A DNA stretch of 64,000 nt, taken from Schistocerca nitens. Its lineage: Eukaryota; Arthropoda; Insecta; Orthoptera; Acrididae. Where the stretch lies: NCBI RefSeq assembly GCF_023898315.1, contig NC_064617.1, forward strand, positions 710,975,202 through 711,039,201, read 5' to 3'. The notes under the pieces were generated by a model that had not been told where the DNA came from, did no database searches, and saw only the letters and a program-made list of their open reading frames with translations. The number at the start of each line of letters is the position of its first letter. Positions within the stretch are counted from its first letter, which is position 1. The position numbers were made by a program, and so were the translations under genes. This document shows positions 54,442-64,000 of this stretch, piece after piece.

Positions 54442-54903
54442 AGCATAGGTTTAAGTGTCAGGAAGTCTTTTCTGAAAGTATTTGTTTGGAGTGTAGCCAT
54501 GTGTGGAAGTGAAACGTGGACGATAAATAGTTCAGACAAAAAGAGAATAGAAGCTTTCGAAGTGTGGTGCTACAGAAGGATGCTGAAGATTAGATGGGTA
54601 GATCACATAACTAATGAGGAGGTACTGAATAGAATTGGGGAGAAGAGGAGTTTGTGGCACAACTTGACTAGAAGAAGGGATCGGTTGGTAGGAAATATTC
54701 TGAGGCATCAAGATATCACCAATTTAGTATTGGAGGGCAGTGCGGAGGGTAAAAATCGTAGAGAGAGACCAAGAGATGAATACACTAAACAGATTCAGAA
54801 GGATGTAGGGTGCAGTAGGTACTGGCAGGTGAAGCAGCTTGCACAGGATAGGGTAGCATGGAGAGCTGCATCAAACCAGTCTCTGGACTGAAGACCACAA
54901 CTA

Positions 54904-55594
54904 AAACATACCTTTTACTTACTGTACATGGTCTCCTTCAAAATACTCTCCTCCACAATGCCATTTCCACTTTCAGAAGTATTCAGGGGCCAGGTCTAGA
55001 GACTACGGAGTATGAGGAAACACAGTGATTTCAGTTTTTGTGCAATAGTCAAAGGACTTTATGATCTTGACTTACGAGCAGTGGTATGCCAAGATTTCAT
55101 GACATGAGCCAACTGAAATGTTACATTCTTGTGCACTCTCTGTCAGTCAATCTTTGATTGGTATGCACAATTTTGTTGGTGTTCCCCACATGAGCGTCGT
55201 CGGTGGATGTCGAAGGGCGTCCTGAATGGGGATCATCTTTAGCTTCCATCCATACATTTTTAAACTGTGTGAACCATTTGTAACACTGAGTATGGCTTAA
55301 GCGCTCATCACCGTAGGCTTCGTGAATAATTTGGTGTGACTCTGTAAAAGTTTTCTTAAGTTTCACGCAAAATTTGATGCAGACATCTTGCTCCACTAAC
55401 TCTGCCATCTCGAAATTCGCAAACTGTGTGACACAACGTTCTACTCAATACAGCACTGAACAATAACTGAGTTATAACAATGAAACTTCCAGCAGTTAAA
55501 CATTAAACACAGGTGTGTGCAGGGATGCCAACAGTGTTTTGCCCCAATGCACCATTGACGCGAAATGACAAATGTTTTGAAATTTTTTGAACAG
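54904..55594 (-). mobile_element. Internally deleted mariner, right part
   Basis: On the minus strand the transposase start (55408-55121) is followed, after a deletion, by a short C-terminal block (SLDLAPEYF, about 55000). The inverted end lies at about 55570-55590. Together with 52187-52242 it forms one mariner into which the RTE jumped. Confidence 0.7.
55121..55408 (-). pseudogene. mariner transposase N-terminus
   Basis: MAELVEQDVCIKFCVKLKKT then HQIIHEAYGDERLSHTQCYK, WFTQFKNVWMEAKDDPHSGR and PSTSTDDAHV: the first helix-turn-helix and hinge of a mariner transposase. It ends at 55121 before the catalytic domain. Confidence 0.8.
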
Positions 55595-56130
55595 TCCTGA
55601 TATGAAGTTCACAATGGAAAAAAAGAGAAAGGAAGTCAAATTTCAGTTTTGGATGTACATGGAATTAGAAAAACTGGTGGGATTTCAGGGTACAAAGTCT
55701 ACAGAAGGCTCATACCTTCACAAAATTTGTAATTGGCATCCCAAACAGAGAAGTGGAGGAATAGACTGTGATGGACCTGGCTGAAAGAGTCTATCATCTG
55801 CAGTAGTGGGAGGAAAAGTTCAGTTATTTGAGAATTACTTAAGCAAAAATGGCTACTGTGATGGACAAGCAGGGCATTAGACTCTTAAAAGACCTGGAGC
55901 TTCTGGTGAAAAAGCAACAACCGAAAGGTAATATGTTCCTCCCTTTTTTGCAGATGGGCACAGACCACTTTGGCAAAGTTCTTAGGAGGTACAGTGTTGA
56001 CACTATGTGTAAACCAACAAGAAATGTATATGAATACTTTAATACTGTGGAGCGCCTAAGGCCACTACTTCCCACAGTATTCAGTTTATTCACCATTGAC
56101 CACTTACAGCGGAATAGGTCTGAACATTAA
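55595..56130 (+). mobile_element. PLE reverse transcriptase end and linker, right part of the split copy
   Basis: Continues from 52186: PDMKFTMEKKRKEVKFQFWM, GSYLHKICNWHPKQRSGG, then in other frames MFLPFLQMGTDHFGKVLRRY and SVDTMCKPTRNVYEYF. These are the thumb and the linker that precedes the GIY-YIG nuclease; the nuclease itself is missing. Confidence 0.75.
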
Positions 56131-56198
56131 ATATACAATTAACAATAACTTTACTGTAAAGTTTTTACAATTTAATTCCTTTTCTTTTAGGAATATTC

Positions 56199-56519
56199 TT
56201 ATATACTAATGTCAATGCTTATTTCAAAATATTCTGTTATCTTATAAAATGGGTGTTTGAGAAGCCAGTCATAAACCTTACGTTTGAAAATATTATTGGT
56301 CAGTGACCGAGCAGATGCTGGAAGTTTATTGAAGAGTTTTAAACTCATTATTTTGTGTGAGTCTGCAGTCTTTGTGAGTCTGTGTATTGGTATGTCAAAG
56401 TCCAGTTTGCCTCTGGTGGTGTGTGTATGTATGTTCTCTCTGGTCTCGAACTCATTTAAGTTGCTTTCGACATAAAGCAGTGCTGTGTAGATGTATAGAT
56501 TCACCACAGTTAATATCAT
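56199..56519 (-). pseudogene. LINE ORF2 C-terminal domain
   Basis: Encodes LDFDIPIHRLTKTADSHKIM, SLKLFNKLPASARSLTNNIF and KRKVYDWLLKHPFYKITEYF, the standard C-terminus of Jockey/CR1 ORF2 (the FNxLP block). Separated from the polymerase by the stop at 56628. Confidence 0.75.
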
Positions 56520-56627
56520 GTGCTTGATAAAGAGAGGATGGCAGTGTTCCTTGGGCTTAGCTTTGCTTATTATTCTGATTACTTTTTTTTGAATTTTCAG
56601 AATTTCACTGACAAAGCAAGAATGTCC

Positions 56628-57302
56628 TCATAACAATATGCCGTAGGAAATGTGTGACTGAAAGAGGCCAAAATATACCACCTTTAGATACTCATCAGTG
56701 ACTACATCTGTCAGTCTCCAGATGAAATAACACACTCTTGCTATTCTCTTGCAGATATGGCTAATGTGTTCCTCCCAGTTTAATTTTGAGTCAATGTGGA
56801 ATCCTAACAATTTTATTGATTTGCTTTCAACAGCTGTAGTTAAACCCAGAATTAGTTCTTGTGTTTTATCAGGATTACACAGGAGTTCATTAGAAGAAAA
56901 CCAATCCATTACTAGTTCTAGTTTTTCCTGTGTTGCCTGATGCAGTTCTGTTGTGTCATGGTGTGTATTGAGCAACGTTGTATCATCAGCATAACACACA
57001 ACTGAATTTGCTCCTACATGGTAAGGTAAGTCATTAATTGCAATGATAAACAGAAAAGGACCTAGGACCGAGCCATGAGGCACTCCAGTCCGAACTTCCT
57101 TCAGTGAGGAGCATCTATTTTTAATTGATACATACTGTCTCCTGTTACTTAAGTATGATTCGATTACGTCCAAAGATGGTTTGTGTATGCCATAAAATTC
57201 CAGTTTTGCAAGTAGGGTGTTAGATGGTATGCAGTCGAAGGCTTTGCTAAGATCGCACAGTACGACTGATACTAGATCCTTATTTTTGAATGCAGTTAAC
57301 AC
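56628..57302 (-). pseudogene. LINE ORF2 reverse transcriptase
   Basis: 224 codons with the full palm: SVVLCDLSKAFDCIPSNTLL (first catalytic aspartate), GVPHGSVLGPFLFIIAINDL (Q of the usual PQG changed to H), NSVVCYADDTTLLNTHHD (catalytic YADD) and SIKLLGFHIDSKLNWEEHIS (thumb). The frame ends in a stop after GILL. Confidence 0.88.
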
Positions 57303-57414
57303 CTGGTTAACAACTTCAGTGACAGCAGTAGTGGTGTTTTTATCATGCTGATATGCAAACTGTCTGTTGGAAGGAGATCATGCTTATCAAAATAGTTATT
57401 TAGTTGACTGTACA

Positions 57415-58287
57415 TTACATATCAAAAACTTTAGAGAAAATTGGGACAATAGAAACTGATCGATAGTTTCGGGGCAGATGCTTATCTCCCTTTTTAAAGA
57501 CTGGTATTACTTTAGCAGTTTTGAGTGCATCTGGGAAAACTCCAGATTCTAAACACATATTAAAAATGAAAGAAAGAGGTTGACAGATAAGGTGTATTAT
57601 TTTTTTCATTACATAGTTAGAAAACCAATAACAGTCCATACTTTTGGAGTTGGTGAACCTTGCCACAGCTTTTACAATATCCTCTGGGGTGACAACATTC
57701 CAGTGGAAAGTATACATACTATGGGGTACAGCACCAAGATGATCTAGTGCACAAGTGCCATTTTGCTTGATTTTGTTTTTCAGCTCACTCACTGAGGTTA
57801 GGAAGTAATTATTTACTTCTTCTGGGACCAGAATTGCATCTTGTGTACGGGTTTGTGAATTGTATTGGTTGATGATATCCCACGCTGCTTTACATTTGTT
57901 GGGAGCACTTTCAATGTAATGTTCACATGCTTGTTTTTTGGCCAAGGACAGTTTGTCTTTGTAGATTTTTTTACATCTTAGATAAGCTCTATAAGAAGTA
58001 TTATCTAGCTCAGGTCCTTGTTTACAAGAATTTTTATATATTCTGTACAGTTTGAGCATCTCCTCCCTAGTGAGAGCTAGCTCATCTGTATACCATTTTA
58101 GCTGTTTGTTTTTCTGTTTATACTTAGGGCTACTTTTGATTAATGGTGAGCAGGAGTACCATAACTCTGAGTATTTCCAGGAATTTGTTAAACACCATTT
58201 CACAAGCACCCTTTCCAGGTTGTGTGTTGTATACAAAGTCCCAGTTAACATAAGATATTCTGTCAATAAATAAATTAATATATTCAT
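57415..58287 (-). pseudogene. LINE ORF2 linker and reverse transcriptase fingers
   Basis: Contains WYTDELALTREEMLKLYRIY, KQACEHYIESAPNKCKAAWD, IINQYNSQTRTQD and VIPVFKKGDKHLPRNYRSVS with the NYRPVS-type motif. It overlaps the endonuclease frame at 58130-58287 through a frameshift near 58205. Confidence 0.85.
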
Positions 58288-59038
58288 CTTTCTGCCCTCT
58301 TACCCATGTGGCATTAGACTTGATTCTGACTGATTTGTCTGATTTAGGCAACTGATCACAGGAAAATGTTAAAATCAATGGTTCATGATCAGCTAGGGCT
58401 CCACTGGCAAGTCTGACGTCGTACATATCTCTAGAAAGATTTACTATAATATTATCTAAGCACGCCTTATCCTGTGTTGGTGTGTAATTGGTACATTGTA
58501 AATTTAGTGATCTTAAGATATTAAAAAACGTTCTAGTAACATGTTCATCACTGTTGGCCATTTCAATGTTGAAATCGCCACAGATAATTAGTTTTATGTT
58601 AGATTTTAGTATTTTCCTCATAAGCCACTCAAATCTTTCGAAAAATGTATTTTCATCTCCTCCTGGTGATCTATATAAGCTAACAATTATAGTATTCTGT
58701 ATGTTTAGTCTTATACAGCTAAATGCTCCATCTAGTTCTGCACAGTAAGAGCTAACATCTATTTTAGTAAACATTATACTATCTTTAACAAATATTAGGA
58801 CACCTCCATTCTTTCTTTCACTTCTACACATAATGTCTCCAACAGCATACCCCTGAGGAACAAAATATTGTACTTGATCGTCTGTCAGCCAATGTTCTGA
58901 GATACAAACAACATCAACGTTTTCAATACTGCAAAAATGTTCTAATTGTAATACTTTGTTCCTAATGCAGCAAATGTTCGTTTGCATCACAGTAACAGAT
59001 TTATCTTTATTGTTTACTGTCTGAGAACACACTCTCAT
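58130..59038 (-). pseudogene. LINE ORF2 endonuclease (APE-like)
   Basis: About 300 codons: VMQTNICCIRNKVLQLEHFC (N motif), VDVVCISEHWLTDDQV (catalytic glutamate), IIVSLYRSPGGDENTFFERF, LIICGDFNIEMANSDEHVTR (GDFN) and SGALADHEPLILTFS (SDH-like, here ADH). The frame should run on into the reverse transcriptase but shifts near 58205. Confidence 0.85.
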
Positions 59039-59103
59039 TCGAATATCGCTTTTAGCATCTAGTTCAAGTACAGGAGGTTTATTACCCGCCGATTCACAGA
59101 CTT

Positions 59104-59931
59104 TTATACTAAAAAATGACGTACATTCCAGGTATTACTCCAACCGCTACTTTCATAGATCGTTTTATTCCGTGTGTGTCTTTCTTTAATTATTTCATTG
59201 ACACGTTCACACACAAACTTTTTCCCTTCATAGTTTAGGTGGTGCCCGTGTCTGGTGTGAAGGTTACGCTTAAGTTTACTTATATCGACCACAGCACAAT
59301 TGGCGTATTCAGAGCACAGTTTCTTTATTTTAATATCCGTTCTTCGAATTTCTTTATTAACGCACAAACTATAGATTAGATCGTGCCTATGAGGCACTGT
59401 AGCAACAACTGTATTCCTTGATTTATTTTTTTCTAGAAAGTTCTGAAGCACTTTTACGCAGACATCTGCTTCATTTTTCGCAACATCATTTGATCCCGTT
59501 ATGCATACGACAAAGTCATTTTCTTGCGTGGATTTTGTTTGAATGCAAGCGTCTAAAACGTGTTTAGTTCCTGCTCCAGGTTTAACAACAGTGGTCACTG
59601 CTAAGTCTCGATTTATTTCTCGAAACATACTTGATAAATTCCTGCCGTGGCTATCTGTTAGAAAAAGCACACTGTTCTTTTTACCTGTTGTTTCCCGTTC
59701 ATCAACATTTTTCCCAGAGTGACCATTCGTTTTCAGCGCATTGTCTTTTGAATGGTCTGGATAATTTACACTGTCTTTAACACCGTCACTGGACTGCAGA
59801 ACACCGTATTTGTTTTTATCCGTAAATGTAACTGCTGTTGCAAAGTTCGTTTTTATTTTTCCAGCTAAAGTCCTACCTTTGTGTCTCACTTCTGTCCACT
59901 CGGACGATTTGTGCCTTTCGTCAGGTGCCAC
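59104..59931 (-). pseudogene. LINE ORF1 with SGNH-hydrolase-like domain
   Basis: 275 open codons. A basic, polar N-terminal third is followed by VLFLTDSHGRNLSSMF (block I nucleophile serine in GDS-like DSH), VKPGAGTKHVLDACIQTKST (block II glycine), NDFVVCITGSNDVAKNEADV (block III asparagine) and HTRHGHHLNYEGKKFVCERV (block V, histidine at the DxxH position). Esterase domains of this kind are known in ORF1 of CR1-like LINEs. The original start lies upstream: an N-terminal, coiled-coil-like segment (CVLKKGVCENCIVEITNLRE) is in other frames up to about 60142. Confidence 0.75.
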
Positions 59932-60169
59932 TTCGGATGATTTGTTCTTAACCGTAGTTCCCGATTTTCATTCTTGAGTGTGGTGATTCGCTTCTTAAAG
60001 TGTTGACTAAGAATTGTAGACCTGAAACTCGTTCTCTTAAATTTGTTATTTCGACGATACAATTCTCGCACACTCCCTTTTTTAGTACACAACTGTAACT
60101 TTTTCTCGTCTTAGGGTTACACACTTCTACACTCGCGGCCATATTGCACAGTCCAAGCACAACGACCAG

Positions 60170-60455
60170 GAAGACTTCTTATAGAGCTTATCTAAAATGT
60201 AAAAAAATCTACAAAGACCAACTGTCCTTGGCCAAAAAACAAGCATGTGAACATTATGTTGAAAGTGCTCCCAACAAATGTAAAGCAGCGTGGGATATCA
60301 TCAACCAATATAATTCACAAACCCGTACACAAGATGCAATGCTGGTCCCAGAAGAAGTAAATAATTACTTCCTAACCTCAGTGAGTGAGCTGAAAAACAA
60401 AATCAAGCAAAATGGCACTTGTGCACTAGATCATCTCGGTGCTGTACTCCAAGCG
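60170..60455 (+). mobile_element. Inverted internal fragment of the same LINE family
   Basis: The plus strand reads TSYRAYLKCKKIYKDQLSLA, KKQACEHYVESAPNKCKAAW and VPEEVNNYFLTSVSELKNKI, the ORF2 linker found on the minus strand at about 58005-57740, with only a few substitutions. It joins head to head with the 5' end of the LINE at about 60165 and ends abruptly after HLGAV. Confidence 0.85.
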
Positions 60456-60714
60456 TGAGTATACCAAATCCCTTGCACATGTGTGGTAGAGTGCACTGAA
60501 AGAAGCATCAACAACCAGCTTAAGAGCAGTTTTACTCCCAAATTTAACATAGAAGGAGAACAACTGTGACCTTAGTGCTAAATAAACTAAACTGCTCCAT
60601 CTCTTCCACTGTACAAGCTCAGTAACATATGTTTGGTTATTTAAACATGTTTCCGTTTAAAAATTAACTGTTAATAACTCATAGCTTCAGATGACGTCTT
60701 TTGTGTGTGTGTGT

Positions 60715-60748
<34 letters not shown>

Positions 60749-63700
60749 GGAAACATGCCTTACATTAAGGCCTAATGCCCATAATACCGGCGTCGTTAAA
60801 GACACTGTGAGAAACTGCTTCACTAAGACCTTCGTCATCCAACTATAAGATGATCTCTCTCCCATCATTTTGAAGAGTCCTCTGGAAGATTCTCTTAATT
60901 ATAATTAATTCTGACAGATCTAAATTTACCATTGTCGTATTGGTAAGTACCATACAACACACATTATCCAAACTTTTTCCAGTTACTGCTTGCGAAAAAA
61001 TCATTGGTCATCATCATAATCGTTTGTAAGCTTAATGTGCTTTCTTATTGTGTGATACTTCTCCTATATTGTTTCATCTTCAGAGCCATCCATGGCATAT
61101 AATATCTTGCACCCTCCGTGCCCTTTCACTGTGGATTACATGGCTTCATACTCTAGACAGTAAGCACACAGTGTCCCGGCATGTTTTGAAGGCTTCTTTC
61201 TATTTCTCCCTTGCGTGGTCTTGAAGAAGAACCAGTCATTTTGAAATTATTGCAAATAACTGTTTATGCTTTCACACCATATGACATTAATTACTGATGA
61301 ATTACTCAACCCCTTTAATTACAGACTACTAGAAAGTTAAAGATGTGCCATGTACTACATTGAGACATGGCCTGGTGAAATCTTTCTTTTGTCTGTGCCT
61401 TGAGCTTCCTTAGCATGTGGTGCATAAGCCAAATTATGTGACGTTCTGCTCTCAGATTAAATCAATAAAGTTGACTGGTGGACCTGGATGAATTTTCTGC
61501 ACTCCCCCACTTGTAAAATCAATCTCCCCCCCCCCCCAAAAAAAAGCTCAAATTTGCACTGAAACAGATTAAAATTATTGGTATCGATTGAACTTAGCCA
61601 AGCCCATCACTTTTGTACAGCACCACCTGTAGCTAAGTAATGGCTACACATCCTGATCTGATGCTTCTTTTTACCAAACAATCTGCAACACTTTCTGATA
61701 AAAACATGCAAGTATCTAAGGAGAATCCAATTCGCACACGCACAGGGATGCACTTTCAAATGCTGCGTAGGATTTACGAAAGTACGAACTCTGCCTCAGA
61801 GGGCCCATGTGAAGGCTGCTGGGCAAATCGTCAATTTTGTAAGCTTCATACCACTCTAAAAAATAATTTAACATACAGGTCTTTGTGCCAGTCAGAATCA
61901 GGAACAGACTGCAGGCATATTCATTTGTCATTTCCTGCTCCCACTGACAGTGTTCCTGTAAGGTGCTAGGACTTCCTCAGGTTTCTTTGGATTTGATGCT
62001 GAAATACTAGTTTTTCAGAGGAAATGTCCAGACCACTATCTGTTTAGGAGGATTGGGGAAATATTGGCCTATCAATACTAAGCTCAAGAAAGCCTCCTTT
62101 CCCCATAAACAGAAACTATAGTAAGCAGTAGCCATAGAACATCTCATAGAAGTGACCAGGAAAACAAGTTTTACACAGCCACCCTTTTTCAGTGACAGAT
62201 GTTAATATTCCTCATCAGTAAAATGAAAATCTTGGAGCCAAACTGTTGAAGTGCTGTAACATGTAGGAACAATAGCTAGCTAGTTGGTGTCTTCAGAGGC
62301 CAGGTACACATCTCTTTAAACTTCGAAGATGGAAATGTGGCATACATTTCTAATTTACATAATTATATCTGAATAATATATCCTCACTAAGCAATTTATG
62401 AAAGAAAGTAAAGACTGATATGTCATTTGAAAAATAAACTTTTTCATCATTCATAAATACAGTATTATCACAGAGTAGCAAAAATCAATGCAGAACAGAA
62501 CAGTCATAGCATAAAATTACTCGTGCTATCATAAACATTACTAATAAGTTATTTGATACGAAACAATCTAAAGTGTAAAGAAAATTAAAATGATTATGGA
62601 AATCCGTGGAAAATGAGAAGTATGAATTTGCCCAAACAGAAATCAACAGAAATTTATCTTTGGAAAAAAATCAATAAAACATGACAATAACAAAAAACGT
62701 GGCATCAAATGAACCTCTTAAGGAAACTGAAAGTATACAAACTCTCTCATATATAAAACAGTGGAGCTAAAATAAACATCACAAAGACAGTGGTGCTATT
62801 TCAGACTTGCACTAGGCGAACAGTGTACCCGACGGAAGGCCCTAGTCGCACGACATTTACATTTAGTGGTGGTGTAAGAACTCTCATCGAAACACATTAG
62901 CTCAAAGGACTGTCCCCCTTCCACCTCCCCTGCCTCCCACACACCCAACCAAAACACTGCTAAACTTTCGGAAAGGATGAAAGTGACTTTCACATGATAT
63001 GTCCCTGCAAAGTGACATAGCTCATGGAAACTTGGACCATACATAAAAAGAACTGCTACAGCATAGTGCAGAAGTGAAAGAAATTCGCAATGAAACAAAC
63101 AGAAATGACACTTTTATTCAACAACAATAATTAAACTGAGGTCACCACAATTCATGATGCTGCCCCAGACATTTCAGACGGCAGGAAATTGTTCTTAATA
63201 GTGGATGTGCCACTGTGGAGCAAGAGATTGTGTTCCTTGGAGTCCTCTTAAATATGGTTGCAGTTCCGCCCTTTCCTTGACGTGGGTTCCTTCTTGCTTG
63301 TTGCACAATTTAGTGGTCATCTGCTGCTGTAATTTAGTTCGATCTACCACATCCACTCTTCAGTCAGCAGTTCCAATAGTTCAGAATGATCTCCATACAC
63401 ATGAACTAATGCTGTGAGCAGTACCAAACTCGTGGGTTGCACTTGTAACATTTCATCCTTCTTCAGGTCGTTCTTTGTGTGAAGTCATCCAAATGTTCAC
63501 AGGTCATGTTGTAACGAACAACAACATAACTGCTCACTGACTCACACTGCTCACCTTCAGCTGCCTCATGTTGGAGAGCCAGTCTCATTCGGCTTTATGG
63601 GTGTCTAGCTTTTTGTGCATGATTGGAATATCTCTGGCAACTTGCTCCCACAGTTTCATTCATTTCCACCAAGTTGTTAATATGTTATGTTACTTTTTGT

Positions 63701-64000
63701 ATCTCGTCCTTAAGTTTTGCAGAGAAGTGAGTAAAACAATGGAGCCCGACTTTTAAATTTTTTTCTTTGCTCTCTCAGTTAAGAGCATCTCTCTTCAGGC
63801 AACACAGTATATTCTGGGCTAGTTATAACATTTGCCATTAGAGTTCATGTTGACAGTGTGCGTCCAATGAAACAGCCGCAGAAGTACATCTTTTTCATCT
63901 GTTTTTACTGGCGCATTAGTGAGTGATCTATTGCAGTGGCAAAAGAAGTCATTTATCAGATTTGAGGATAGAGCAGCTGTTCATAGAAAGTGACGATAAT
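60456..64000. other. Intronic sequence with no recognised feature
   Basis: About 3.5 kb of AT-rich DNA. A (GT)n tract lies at 60702-60745 and a short C run near 61528. ORFs 61640-61969 (109 codons; a CEGCWANRQFC segment) and 62796-63098 have no recognised relatives. Confidence 0.45.

Larger units (their letters stand above)
52243..54903 (+). mobile_element. RTE-type LINE, 5'-truncated, nested in the mariner
   Basis: Flanked by the 10-base duplication taccttttac on the left (ending at about 52236) and on the right (about 54909). It starts within the endonuclease and retains the linker, the reverse transcriptase with FVDLEKAFDNIDW, GVRQGCSLSAMLFN and the catalytic LRFADDIVILSD, and the C-terminal domain ending SNQSLD. 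Unlike the copies at 10965 and 16600 it lacks the stop after GKKxRAS. It has its own frameshifts (near 52500, 53390, 53640 and 53930) and a 9-base gap in the linker. Confidence 0.88.
56150..60160 (-). mobile_element. Near full-length CR1/Jockey-type LINE, minus strand
   Basis: On the minus strand the element holds ORF1 (60142-59104) and ORF2 with endonuclease (59038-58130), linker and reverse transcriptase (58287-57415, 57302-56628), and a C-terminal domain (56519-56199). It is among the longest and best preserved retroelements here. Its defects are a handful of frameshifts (near 60000, 59935, 58205 and 57400) and a stop at 56628. It abuts PLE sequence on the left and an inverted piece of a related LINE on the right. 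Confidence 0.85.
48444..64000 (+). other. Marf: Marf intron, open at the right edge (>15.5 kb)
   Basis: Begins at donor gtatgt. No downstream mitofusin exon (G4, heptad repeats or membrane anchor) is seen before the window ends. Contents are listed individually. Confidence 0.75.

Noticed and set aside
48444..64000. The next mitofusin exon with the NRWD (G4) motif
   Set aside because: I looked for the motif and its context in all readable frames and did not find it. It is most likely beyond the window.

Overview
The window is animal nuclear DNA, most likely from an orthopteran insect of the Schistocerca (locust) type. The evidence is a spliced mitofusin gene with very large introns, heavy transposon load, and tRNA-derived SINEs of a kind I associate with locust genomes. 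The species is an inference. No bacterial features, CRISPR arrays or functional RNA genes were seen.

The one host gene is a mitofusin (Marf) on the + strand, of which four coding exons are visible: 1-169, 45832-45958, 46653-46815 and 48213-48443. Their splice phases join without a break. They encode the N-terminal segment before the GTPase and then the G1 and G3 motifs of the GTPase domain. The G4 exon and everything after it lie beyond base 64000. Nearly the whole window is therefore Marf intron: 45.7 kb, 0.7 kb, 1.4 kb, and an open intron of more than 15.5 kb.

The first intron is a nest of transposable elements. In order: a decayed Tc1 element (1.0-2.2 kb); a hairpin repeat with a tRNA-like B box (2.8-3.0); a LINE (4.4-5.6); SINEs at 6.1 and 10.1; Penelope-like (PLE) remnants (7.4-9.0, 14.3-15.7, 25.4, 27.6-28.3, 39.9-41.6, 42.9-43.8); RTE-type LINEs (6.5, 11.0-13.75, 16.6-18.8, 44.9-45.6); a Mutator-like transposase gene split around an RTE copy (16.0-20.2); a mariner interrupted by a Tc1-like element with an intact transposase (21.0-23.6); a Jockey-like LINE interrupted by PLE terminal repeats (26.1-29.3); a 4.9 kb element with ~300 bp terminal inverted repeats that carries an intact mariner (30.1-35.0); a minus-strand Gypsy element interrupted by a head-to-head PLE pair (35.8-42.4); and a second Gypsy LTR plus gag (43.9-44.9).

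The short introns hold a SINE 40 bases upstream of the third exon and pyrimidine-rich microsatellites. The last, open intron holds a hAT-like non-autonomous element (49.6-50.3), a three-level nest of PLE, mariner and RTE (51.8-56.1), and an almost full-length LINE (56.2-60.2) whose ORF1 carries an SGNH-hydrolase-like domain. 60.5-64.0 kb is largely unassigned.

Only two transposase ORFs look intact: Tc1-like at 22304-23326 and mariner at 30596-31624. Nothing seen is a clearly new biological system. The best leads are hammerhead-ribozyme-like motifs in the PLE repeats, the short D-E spacing in the intact Tc1-like transposase, the ~300 bp inverted-repeat element with an unexplained interior, and the RTE copies that share nonsense codons.
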